Source of the DNA: Pseudomonadota bacterium | GTDB taxonomy: Bacteria; Pseudomonadota; Alphaproteobacteria; Sphingomonadales; SMXR01 | Reading direction: 5' to 3' | DNA length: 64,000 bases | Assembly: GCA_022566895.1 (NCBI GenBank) | Contig: JADFIA010000008.1 | Coordinates: 1-64,000, forward strand | In this document: piece by piece, positions 57,940 to 64,000 of the stretch | How the letters are laid out: each line of letters starts with the position of its first letter | Numbering within the stretch: position 1 is the first letter of the stretch | Notes under the pieces: model-generated | Databases searched by the model: none | What the model was told of the DNA's origin: nothing | The model's input: only the letters and a program-made list of their open reading frames with translations | Position numbers and translations under genes: made by a program

Positions 57940-59607
57940 TCAACGCGCGAATTTCTTGTACTTGATGCGATGCGGCGTATCCGCGTCAACCCCCAGCCGG
58001 CGTTTCCGGTCAGCCTCATAATCCGCGTAATTCCCTTCGAACCACTCGACGTGGCTGTCCCCTTCGAAAGCCAGGATATGGGTGGCGATCCGATCCAGGA
58101 AGAAGCGGTCGTGACAGATGATTACCGCGCAGCCAGCAAAGTTTTCAAGCGCTTCTTCGAGCGCTCGCAGCGTATCGACATCAAGATCGTTCGTCGGTTC
58201 ATCGAGAAGCAGCACGTTGCCGCCTTGTTTGAGGACCTTGGCCAGATGGACCCGGTTTCTTTCGCCGCCTGACAGTTGGCCGACCTTCTTCTGCTGCTCG
58301 CTGCCCCGAAAGCCGAATGCGCCGACGTACACGCGGCTATTTATTTCGTTTTTACCGAAGACGAGGACATCATTACCCTCAGAAATTTCCTGCCAAACTG
58401 TGTTGTTGGGAGCAAGACCCTCGCGTGACTGGTCGACGTAGGAAAGTCTGACGGTTTCTCCGATCCTGAGCCAGCCCTTGTCGGGTTTCACCTGATTTGT
58501 AATCATCGCAAAAAGCGTTGATTTTCCGGCCCCGTTCGGCCCGATTACGCCGACGATTCCTCCCGGCGGCAGGCGAAAACTCAGATCATCAATCAGCAGC
58601 TGCTCTCCAAAACCTTTGCTCAACCCTTCGGACTCGATTACCACATTGCCGAGGCGTTCGGCTGGCTGGATCACGATTTCGGCTCTTTTCGAAACTTTCT
58701 CGTGGCTTTGCGAAAGCATGTCTTCATAGGCCCGGATGCGGGCTTTGGATTTGGCCTGCCGGGCCCGGGGTGACGACCGAATCCAGTCCAATTCTTTTGA
58801 CAGAGCTTTGGCCCGCGCCTCTTCTGACTTGCCTTCCCGACTGTACCGAACCTGTCGAGCTTCCAGCCAAGCCGAATAGTTGCCCTGGAACGGAATGCCT
58901 TGGCCGCGATCCAGTTCGAGAATCCATTCCACAACATTGTCGAGAAAATACCGGTCATGTGTAACCAATATGACTGTGCCGGCGTACTCTTGCAGGAACC
59001 GTTCCAGCCAAGCCACCGATTCCGCGTCCAAATGGTTGGTCGGCTCATCGAGGAGCAGCATGTCGGGCCGCTCGAGCAACAGCCGGCAAAGGGCGACGCG
59101 GCGGCGCTCGCCGCCCGAAAGCGTGCCGACATTAGTCTTGCCATCCGGACAGCGAAGAGCCTCCATGGCGATCTCCACACGGTTTTCAATCTCCCAGCCC
59201 TCGGCCGCGTCGATCTTCTCTTGGAGATCGCCCATCTCTTCAAGCAATTCGTCGGTCAATTTCTCGGAATATTCGATGGCCACCTGATTGTAGCGATCAA
59301 GGACAGCCTGGATTTCACCGACGCCGTCCATGACGTTGTCGAGCACATTCTTTGTCGGATCGAGTTCGGGCTCCTGTGGCAGATAGCCGACCTTTACCCC
59401 CTTCTCAGCCCAGGCATCGCCGGTAAACTCAGTATCCAATCCCGCCATCACCCGCATTAACGTTGATTTGCCGGCACCGTTCGTGCCGATAATGCCGATT
59501 TTCGCGCCGGGCAAGAAATCGAGCGTAATGTCCTTAAGGACATGCTTACCGCCTGGGTAAGCTTTGTTCATTTCTTTCAAATGGAAAACAAACTGGTCAG
59601 CTGCCAT
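57940..59607 (-). CDS. ettA: Energy-dependent translational throttle protein EttA (ABC-F)
   Basis: A 555-residue ABC-F protein that binds the ribosomal E site and slows translation when ATP is low. Two ATPase cassettes: GTNGAGKST with LSGGERRRVALCRLL and LLDEPTNHLDAESVAWLE in the first, GPNGAGKST with LSGGERNRVHLAKVL and LLDEPTNDLDVDTLRALEE in the second. The arm and linker between them (about 240-320, RQVRYSREGKSEEARAKALSKELDWIRSSPRARQAKSKAR) match the EttA group. Start at the ATG at 59607 giving MAADQFVFHL. It stands alone between mlaA and gloA. Confidence 0.93.
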   Translation of the reverse strand: MAADQFVFHLKEMNKAYPGGKHVLKDITLDFLPGAKIGIIGTNGAGKSTLMRVMAGLDTEFTGDAWAEKGVKVGYLPQEPELDPTKNVLDNVMDGVGEIQAVLDRYNQVAIEYSEKLTDELLEEMGDLQEKIDAAEGWEIENRVEIAMEALRCPDGKTNVGTLSGGERRRVALCRLLLERPDMLLLDEPTNHLDAESVAWLERFLQEYAGTVILVTHDRYFLDNVVEWILELDRGQGIPFQGNYSAWLEARQVRYSREGKSEEARAKALSKELDWIRSSPRARQAKSKARIRAYEDMLSQSHEKVSKRAEIVIQPAERLGNVVIESEGLSKGFGEQLLIDDLSFRLPPGGIVGVIGPNGAGKSTLFAMITNQVKPDKGWLRIGETVRLSYVDQSREGLAPNNTVWQEISEGNDVLVFGKNEINSRVYVGAFGFRGSEQQKKVGQLSGGERNRVHLAKVLKQGGNVLLLDEPTNDLDVDTLRALEEALENFAGCAVIICHDRFFLDRIATHILAFEGDSHVEWFEGNYADYEADRKRRLGVDADTPHRIKYKKFAR

Positions 59608-59917
59608 TTTCAACTCCGCCAGCCTTCCCGAACGCCGGCTCTATTGACTATCATTCTGCGCGCTGAACCAGTTAGCCGATTCCGGCCGCGGACGCAATCG
59701 GATCATACCTATACTCCGCCGACCTGCCGGCCACAGCTGATCGCGGTCGAATCGGCAAAGGGTTGCCAGCAGATTTGATCGCCGTGCCCGGGCCACCCAC
59801 TATCCGATAGTACGCTGCTCGAAATTGTCGTGTTCGTGATGAAGGGCGGAATAATTTATCAGGGAAATTACGGCCCCGAGACCACCATGGCTCGATTTGC
59901 AAACTATTTGTGGTCTT
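59608..59917. other. Non-coding stretch between ettA and gloA
   Basis: 310 bases without a credible gene. It holds a tight dyad ACTATC-C-GATAGT (59799-59811), close enough to ettA to be an operator for it, and probably the ettA promoter on the minus strand, which I cannot place with certainty. Confidence 0.4.
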
Positions 59918-60337
59918 CTACCACTCGCCACTATTTGGCATTGAGGCCCAGGGTTCCTTTTTTGGTAAAGGTGATCCTGAATGTAGCAGCTCAATTGAGA
60001 TGCCATCGGGCGAGCGCACAAAGGCCATGCGGCCGTCCCGCGGCGGCCGGTTGATGGTCACCCCTTTATCCATAAGTCGTTGGCAAATCTCGTAAATATC
60101 GTCGACCGCGTATGCGATGTGGCCAAAATTACGCCCGCCATTATACGCCTCAGAATCCCAATTGTAGGTCAATTCTATCTGTGCAGCTGATTCGCCAGGA
60201 GCGGCCAGGAAAACCAGCGTGAACCGCCCTTCCGGAACATCGATCCGGCGCAATTCCTCGAGCCCCAATTTGTCACAATAGAAATCAAGAGATTCATCGA
60301 GGTTGCTGACCCGCACCATAGTATGGAGATACTTCAT
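59918..60337 (-). CDS. gloA: Glyoxalase I (lactoylglutathione lyase)
   Basis: Converts the methylglyoxal-glutathione adduct to lactoylglutathione. The 139-residue protein has the four metal ligands in place: His5 (YLHTMVRV), Glu55 (QIELTYNW), His73 (FGHIAYAVDD) and Glu116 (SIELLHS), the nickel-type arrangement of bacterial GlxI. GGAGG lies about six bases before the ATG at 60337, which I prefer over an in-frame GTG two codons earlier. Last gene of the PspB-like/fRMsr/gloA run. Confidence 0.95.
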   Translation of the reverse strand: MKYLHTMVRVSNLDESLDFYCDKLGLEELRRIDVPEGRFTLVFLAAPGESAAQIELTYNWDSEAYNGGRNFGHIAYAVDDIYEICQRLMDKGVTINRPPRDGRMAFVRSPDGISIELLHSGSPLPKKEPWASMPNSGEW

Positions 60338-60361
60338 TGACACCTCCTTCAGAGCGCCAAG

Positions 60362-60862
60362 TTAACCCGAAAATACCGCGTCGACAATGGACTGGAGTCC
60401 ACGCGCGTCAACCTCGTCAAAGTCGCCAAATCGCTCTGAATCAATATCGAGGACCGCAATCAAATCGCCATTTGGATTTCTGACCGGGATCACGATTTCC
60501 GAATTCGACCTCGCATCACAGGCGATGTGACCTGGAAAGGTGTGAATGTCTTTTACGATTTGCACTGTTCCGGATTCAGCCGCTGCTCCGCAAACGCCTT
60601 TACCTATGGGTATCCGCAGACAGCCGAGCGTCCCCTGGTAGGGGCCGATCACCAATTCTTTGGGATTTGTCTGGTCGACCAGATAAAAACCGGTCCACAG
60701 AAATTCATCAAACGAATGATGTAGCAGGCTGGTGACGCTCGCCATTCGAGCAATTAAATCCGGCTCACCGGATACTACGGACATTATCTCTTTCAAGAGG
60801 ATCTTGTATCGGCTTTCCCGTGGTGGGTTCATTTCAGGCGCTTGGCTACCGCTTGTTGTCAT
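60362..60862 (-). CDS. msrC: Free methionine-(R)-sulfoxide reductase (GAF domain)
   Basis: A 166-residue GAF-domain enzyme that reduces free methionine sulfoxide with thioredoxin. The three redox cysteines are visible in the family spacing: Cys81 and Cys91 in LGCLRIPIGKGVCG, and Cys115 in GHIACDARSNSEIV. The core WTGFYLVDQTNPKELVIGPYQG and FDEVDARGLQSIV are also typical. It lies between the PspB-like gene and gloA on the minus strand with 24-32-base gaps, an operon against oxidative and aldehyde damage. Confidence 0.92.
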   Translation of the reverse strand: MTTSGSQAPEMNPPRESRYKILLKEIMSVVSGEPDLIARMASVTSLLHHSFDEFLWTGFYLVDQTNPKELVIGPYQGTLGCLRIPIGKGVCGAAAESGTVQIVKDIHTFPGHIACDARSNSEIVIPVRNPNGDLIAVLDIDSERFGDFDEVDARGLQSIVDAVFSG

Positions 60863-60894
60863 TGTACCTCTTTCGGCCAGCCCTAGATGAGAAC

Positions 60895-61131
60895 CTAGAG
60901 ATTCTCGATCTCTTCCGACAGCGTTCGCTTCTTGTCGGTTGCGATCCGCTCGAGCACTTCGACGCGCCTCTCCAATACCTCAAACTTCTCTTCGCCTATT
61001 TCGAGCCCACTGTCCTCCAACCATTGGTCCCACGCTCTCGCCGACCCATGCCGGCGCCGAACAAACTCCCGAAACAAGCCGAAAAAGAGCACGATCGATA
61101 CGATCGCAATTACAAATTCATATTTATCCAT
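60895..61131 (-). CDS. Small PspB-like membrane protein
   Basis: A 78-residue protein: a single membrane helix (EFVIAIVSIVLFFGLFREFV), a basic loop, and a coiled coil (FEVLERRVEVLERIATDKKRTLSEEIENL) like the C-terminus of phage-shock protein B, where it contacts PspC. No pspA, pspC or pspF is in the window, so it may belong to a different envelope-stress unit. First gene of the operon with fRMsr and gloA. Confidence 0.65.
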   Translation of the reverse strand: MDKYEFVIAIVSIVLFFGLFREFVRRRHGSARAWDQWLEDSGLEIGEEKFEVLERRVEVLERIATDKKRTLSEEIENL

Positions 61132-61383
61132 AAATCTACTTCCCTCCCAATCTGGTTACCAATCGCCAGCTTCAGACGTAGGATCGGCAACCCTGTTTCG
61201 CAAGCCGAAATGTGGCAATTATTTTCACGCCTTGCCAGCCGATGCCCGCCGGGCTTCTGCAAATACGTGCATTATTCGAATGATTTACTTGTTATATCTG
61301 TATTTCAAACCGGTGAGTGAAATTTACTCTCAATACGAATTTGAGTAATAAAGTAATAACACTTCCATGAATTATGAAATAAG
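61132..61383. other. Non-coding stretch upstream of the PspB-like operon
   Basis: About 250 bases, AT-rich toward the right, with no credible gene. It should hold the minus-strand promoter of the PspB-like gene. A GCCCG-C-CGGGC hairpin (61244-61254) and a small CTCAA/TTGAG dyad (61329-61345) are present; neither is clearly a terminator. Confidence 0.4.
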
Positions 61384-61419
61384 TTGACGGGTTTCTTGAT
61401 AATTTGTAGTCTTTATTTC

Positions 61420-61578
61420 AAGGACCGGCTGCGGCGGGTGCCTCATTCTGGGTTCGCCCATCAGGCCTTATTTGGTACAGCGAATTCGAGGCACCAACAG
61501 CCTTTCCGAAATAGCGAACCGGGGCGCGGACATCTTCCCCCTTTTAATGCCCCCTGTCCCGCGCTCCGGTAGCTTTTT
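61420..61578 (+). ncRNA. Candidate structured small RNA with its own promoter and terminator
   Basis: TTGACG at 61384-61389, a 17-base spacer and TAGTCT at 61407-61412 give a plausible promoter with transcription starting near 61419-61421. The transcript would fold strongly. GGTGCCTC-ATTC (61437-61448) pairs with GAAT-(2-base bulge)-GAGGCACC (61482-61495), closed outside by GGCTG/CAGCC (61427-61431 with 61498-61502). Inside sits TGGG-TTCG-CCCA (61449-61460), a UUCG tetraloop hairpin. A second, very stable hairpin follows and ends in five Ts, giving a discrete RNA of about 160 bases. The second hairpin's 22-base loop is C-rich (CTTCCCCC, GCCCCC), as in RNAs that bind ribosome-binding sites. 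A divergent 6S RNA is the main alternative. Confidence 0.5.
61514..61578 (+). terminator. Long-stem intrinsic terminator of the candidate RNA
   Basis: ACCGGGGCGCGGACA (61518-61532) pairs with TGTCCCGCGCTCCGGT (61555-61570) with one G-T pair and one bulged base; an outer GC/GC pair lies next to TTTTT (61574-61578). The stem is longer than a normal terminator and the loop is 22 bases, so it may also be a functional domain. Confidence 0.65.
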
Positions 61579-61683
61579 GCCCTGACTGTATCCAATCAGT
61601 TTCGATGATGGTTTTGACCAATTTTTGTTTTCCTGCTAGGCAATTGGGTTGGGCATTAACATTCGTTGTATGACGAGCCGGAT

Positions 61684-62169
61684 ATGACCGAGCCAATTAG
61701 CATTCGCTATGCGCAAGAAGCGGACGCGGCTCTGGTTCTTGAATTTATTTGTTCTCTGGCTCGGTTTGAAAAACTTGAGAACTTGGTTGAGGTCAATCTC
61801 AAAACTATCAGGGATGAGCTGTTCGACCCGGCAAGTCCTGCCCGATGCTTGTTGGCGTTCTCAGGCGAGGCACCGGTTGGCTTTGCGCTGTTCTTTTTCA
61901 CCTTTTCTACCTTTCTCGGCCGGCCCGGGATCTATCTAGAAGACCTTTTCGTTGTCCCGGAGGCGCGCAGCCGAGGGGTCGGCAAGCGACTTTTGCAGAC
62001 CCTCGCAAAAATAGCGCTGGATAGGAATTGTGGGCGCCTTGAATGGGCGGTCCTAGACTGGAACGACAGGGCCATCCAATTCTATGAGGCGCTGGGGGCC
62101 AGGCCGCAGGACGCGTGGACGGTATATCGGCTTGAAGGTTCGGCCCTGATGGATCTTGCTGGAGACTGA
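61684..62169 (+). CDS. GNAT-family N-acetyltransferase (diamine acetyltransferase-like)
   Basis: A 161-residue acetyl-CoA-dependent transferase. ISIRYAQEADAALVLEFICSLARFEKLEN and IYLEDLFVVPEARSRGVGKRLLQTLAKIAL (the acetyl-CoA pyrophosphate loop R-x-x-G-V-G) then RLEWAVLDWNDRAIQFYEALGA are typical of the SSAT-like branch acting on small amines. The order matches eukaryotic and bacterial spermidine/thialysine acetyltransferases, but the substrate is not certain. I start at the ATG at 61684; a TTG at 61666 would add six residues. Confidence 0.85.
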   Translation: MTEPISIRYAQEADAALVLEFICSLARFEKLENLVEVNLKTIRDELFDPASPARCLLAFSGEAPVGFALFFFTFSTFLGRPGIYLEDLFVVPEARSRGVGKRLLQTLAKIALDRNCGRLEWAVLDWNDRAIQFYEALGARPQDAWTVYRLEGSALMDLAGD

Positions 62170-62201
62170 TTTCAGCAGCTACAGGCGGCATATACCGATA
62201 T

Positions 62202-62217
62202 CAGACAGATTGGTCTA
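62202..62217. promoter_or_regulatory. NemR-like dyad CAGACA-GATT-GGTCTA
   Basis: The right half GGTCTA (62212-62217) and left half CAGACA (62202-62207), four bases apart, resemble the TAGACC-N4-GGTCTA site of the TetR-family aldehyde/quinone sensor NemR. It lies 75-90 bases upstream of the TetR gene here. Confidence 0.5.
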
Positions 62218-62253
62218 TCTCGACGACAACTTGGTCAAAAACAGCTCACGGGG

Positions 62254-62282
62254 TTGACCCGTAGTGGACAGATCTGTATAAA
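62254..62282 (+). promoter_or_regulatory. Promoter of the TetR gene, giving a nearly leaderless mRNA
   Basis: TTGACC (62254-62259) and TATAAA (62277-62282) are 17 bases apart. The predicted start of transcription, six or seven bases past the -10 box, falls within three bases of the ATG at 62292. A perfect ACAGATCTGT palindrome (62268-62277) fills the end of the spacer and could be an operator. There is no ribosome-binding site. Confidence 0.75.
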
Positions 62283-62291
62283 ACGAAAACT

Positions 62292-62849
62292 ATGGTAACC
62301 AGGAGCCCCAGGCGAGACCAACTGGTATCGACCGCTTCGGAACTTTTTTATCGGCATGGTTTTCATGCGACCGGCATCGACACGGTTCTAGCCGAAAGCG
62401 GGGTCGCCAAAATGACCCTTTACAATCACTTCAAATCTAAGGAAGGCCTGATCGTCGCGACAATCCATGACCGCAGTTCACGAGTCATGAAGTGGATTGA
62501 ATTTGGGACTGCCTCGCGCGCCCAGACAGGGTTGGGCAAGCTTCTTGTTCTGTTCGACATACATGAAGACTGGTACAACAGCCCGAACTTCCTTGGCTGT
62601 TATTTCCAGCGGGTCTGTGCTGAGTTTCCTGATAGGAACTCACAACCCCATCGTGCCGCCGCAACTCATTTTTCAAAGCTGTTTGATTGTCTCAAGAACT
62701 GGGCCGAAGAGGCCGATCTCGGCACCCCCGCGGCGCGGGCCGAGGAGGCTCTTTTACTTCTCGAAGGGGCCACGGTGATGGCCCAGGCGACTGGAGCAAC
62801 GATTGCGGCGCGGCGGGCCCGCCGTTCTTTTGAAGCAACCTTGGGATAG
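62292..62849 (+). CDS. TetR-family repressor
   Basis: A 185-residue repressor: the N-terminal helix-turn-helix reads DQLVSTASELFYRHGFHATGIDTVLAESGVAKMTLYNHFKSKEGLIVATI. The effector domain contains GCYFQRVCAEFPDRNSQPHRAA with two cysteines (GC and VC), which could sense electrophiles, consistent with the NemR-like dyad upstream. The start codon lies only about three bases from the predicted transcription start, so it is probably translated as a leaderless message. Convergent with rpoD. Confidence 0.87.
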   Translation: MVTRSPRRDQLVSTASELFYRHGFHATGIDTVLAESGVAKMTLYNHFKSKEGLIVATIHDRSSRVMKWIEFGTASRAQTGLGKLLVLFDIHEDWYNSPNFLGCYFQRVCAEFPDRNSQPHRAAATHFSKLFDCLKNWAEEADLGTPAARAEEALLLLEGATVMAQATGATIAARRARRSFEATLG

Positions 62850-62883
62850 ATTTTGCTTTGTGATTTGTGCTTTAGGCTGAGGC

Positions 62884-64000
62884 CTAGGTATCGAGAAAGC
62901 TGCGAAGCTTGCGGGATCTAGACGGGTGTTTCAGCTTGCGGAGCGCCTTTGCTTCAATCTGGCGAATTCGTTCCCTGGTCACTGAGAACTGCTGCCCGAC
63001 CTCTTCAAGAGTATGGTCCGTGTTCATGCCGATCCCGAAACGCATTCTCAAAACGCGCTCTTCGCGCGGCGTAAGTGACGCCAGCACCTTGGTCGTCGTT
63101 TCCCGCAGATTGGCGTGGATCGCCGCATCGACCGGCAAAATAGCGTTTTTGTCCTCAATGAAATCACCCAAATGGCTGTCTTCCTCATCACCAATCGGGG
63201 TTTCGAGCGAAATCGGCTCCTTGGCAATCTTCATGACCTTGCGCACCTTTTCAAGTGGCATCGAAAGGCGCTCGGCCAGTTCCTCCGGTGTTGGCTCACG
63301 GCCAATTTCGTGCAGCATTTGGCGGGAAGTGCGAACCAGTTTGTTGATGGTTTCAATCATATGCACAGGAATACGGATCGTGCGGGCCTGGTCGGCAATC
63401 GATCGGGTTATCGCTTGGCGAATCCACCAAGTAGCGTAGGTCGAAAATTTGTAGCCGCGTCGGTACTCGAATTTGTCAACCGCTTTCATCAGGCCAATAT
63501 TCCCCTCCTGAATTAGGTCGAGAAACTGCAAGCCCCGATTTGTGTATTTTTTGGCGATCGAGATAACCAGGCGCAGGTTGGCTTCAACCATCTCTTTCTT
63601 GGCGATCCGGGCCTCTTTTTCGCCCTTCTGCACCATTTGCACGATCCGGCGGAACTCGCCGACCTGCAGCCCTGCTTGGTCGCTGATTTCTCTGATCTGC
63701 CCGCGGATATTAGTGATCGTCTCCGCTTCCTTTTTGGCAAAATCCGTCCATCCCTTTTCGGGCAGGGCCAGCACCCGCCGCAGCCAATCGCGCTCCAGCT
63801 CGTTGCCCATGTATTCGTCTAGAAAGCTGCGCCGCGAGACCTTATATCGCCCAGCCAATCGCAGCAGCTGCCCGCCCAAGCTCAAGAGTCGCCGGTTCAT
63901 CCCGTAAAGCTGATCAACCAACTCTTCAATGCGGCCATTATGAAAATGCATAGACGCGACGAGCTCGGTCAACTCTAATCTTAACTTCCTAAATCGATTT
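62884..64000 (-). CDS. rpoD: Primary sigma factor RpoD (sigma-70), C-terminal part (5' end outside window)
   Basis: Housekeeping sigma factor. The frame runs open to the right edge of the window, so the N-terminal part (region 1.1 and some of the non-conserved region) is missing. Visible parts are region 1.2/2 ([63 protein letters not shown]), region 3 ([51 protein letters not shown]) and region 4.2 ([36 protein letters not shown]). The C-terminus ends normally. The promoters in this window that I could read (rnpB, TetR) look like targets of this factor. Confidence 0.96.
   Translation of the reverse strand, partial: NRFRKLRLELTELVASMHFHNGRIEELVDQLYGMNRRLLSLGGQLLRLAGRYKVSRRSFLDEYMGNELERDWLRRVLALPEKGWTDFAKKEAETITNIRGQIREISDQAGLQVGEFRRIVQMVQKGEKEARIAKKEMVEANLRLVISIAKKYTNRGLQFLDLIQEGNIGLMKAVDKFEYRRGYKFSTYATWWIRQAITRSIADQARTIRIPVHMIETINKLVRTSRQMLHEIGREPTPEELAERLSMPLEKVRKVMKIAKEPISLETPIGDEEDSHLGDFIEDKNAILPVDAAIHANLRETTTKVLASLTPREERVLRMRFGIGMNTDHTLEEVGQQFSVTRERIRQIEAKALRKLKHPSRSRKLRSFLDT

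Noticed and set aside
61384-61572. 62-codon plus-strand frame over the candidate small RNA
   Set aside because: No ribosome-binding site and a non-ATG start; the base-pairing pattern explains the region better.

Overview
The window reads as chromosomal DNA of an alphaproteobacterium. The pointers are a two-piece (permuted) tmRNA gene, an alpha-type SspB ClpXP adaptor, a short ribbon-helix-helix protein of the kind common in that class, a MurE with the meso-diaminopimelate motif, and a dcw cell-division cluster followed by bamD-recN-ligA. I cannot place it below class level from the sequence alone. I see no phage, transposon, CRISPR array or tRNA gene.

Layout. 1-7.9 kb: the 5' part of katG, then folA and thyA (folate and thymidylate cycle) around a membrane-anchored alpha/beta hydrolase, a HAD enzyme, the tmRNA gene ssrA directly followed by sspB and fumC, and an ArsR-SRPBCC-SRPBCC operon with a clear palindromic operator. 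7.9-20.3 kb: a very large AsmA-type protein, a hotdog thioesterase, a secreted pentapeptide-repeat protein, the helicase PcrA/UvrD, and a minus-strand run bamD-recN-ligA. 20.5-38.7 kb: an XRE regulator and the whole dcw cluster on the minus strand (mraZ-rsmH-ftsL-ftsI-murE-murF-mraY-murD-ftsW-murG-murC-murB-ftsQ-ftsA-ftsZ). It has a striking MraZ-type operator upstream and an intrinsic terminator after ftsZ. ddl and lpxC are missing from the places they usually occupy in this class.

38.9-52.5 kb is more accessory: a large secreted zincin, a CGNR regulator, a frameshifted pentapeptide/membrane protein with a nine-C tract, the RNase P RNA gene with its promoter, an HSL-type hydrolase preceded by a 15-codon upstream frame, a GST, a MATE exporter, a MarR/VOC pair, an AmpD-like amidase, an EamA exporter coupled to an unlisted 57-residue membrane protein, a DjlA-like co-chaperone, and a small protein with a His-Gly / Cys-Cys arrangement suggesting a minimal caspase-like fold. 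52.5-64 kb: a fused 5-oxoprolinase under paired TGTAAAC repeats, a one-and-a-half-domain ABM protein, MlaA, the ABC-F factor EttA, an operon of a PspB-like protein, free-Met-R-sulfoxide reductase and glyoxalase I, a candidate structured small RNA with its own promoter and terminator, a GNAT enzyme, a TetR regulator that looks leaderless, and the 3' two-thirds of rpoD.

Shared themes are envelope building and upkeep (dcw, bamD, AsmA, MlaA, AmpD), quality control (ssrA-sspB, EttA, DjlA), thiol/aldehyde/oxidant defence (katG, gloA, fRMsr, GST, VOC), and core RNA and transcription functions (rnpB, rpoD). The most original signals are the candidate RNA at 61420-61578, the MraZ operator array, the ssrA-sspB pairing, the poly-C frameshift and the small caspase-like protein.
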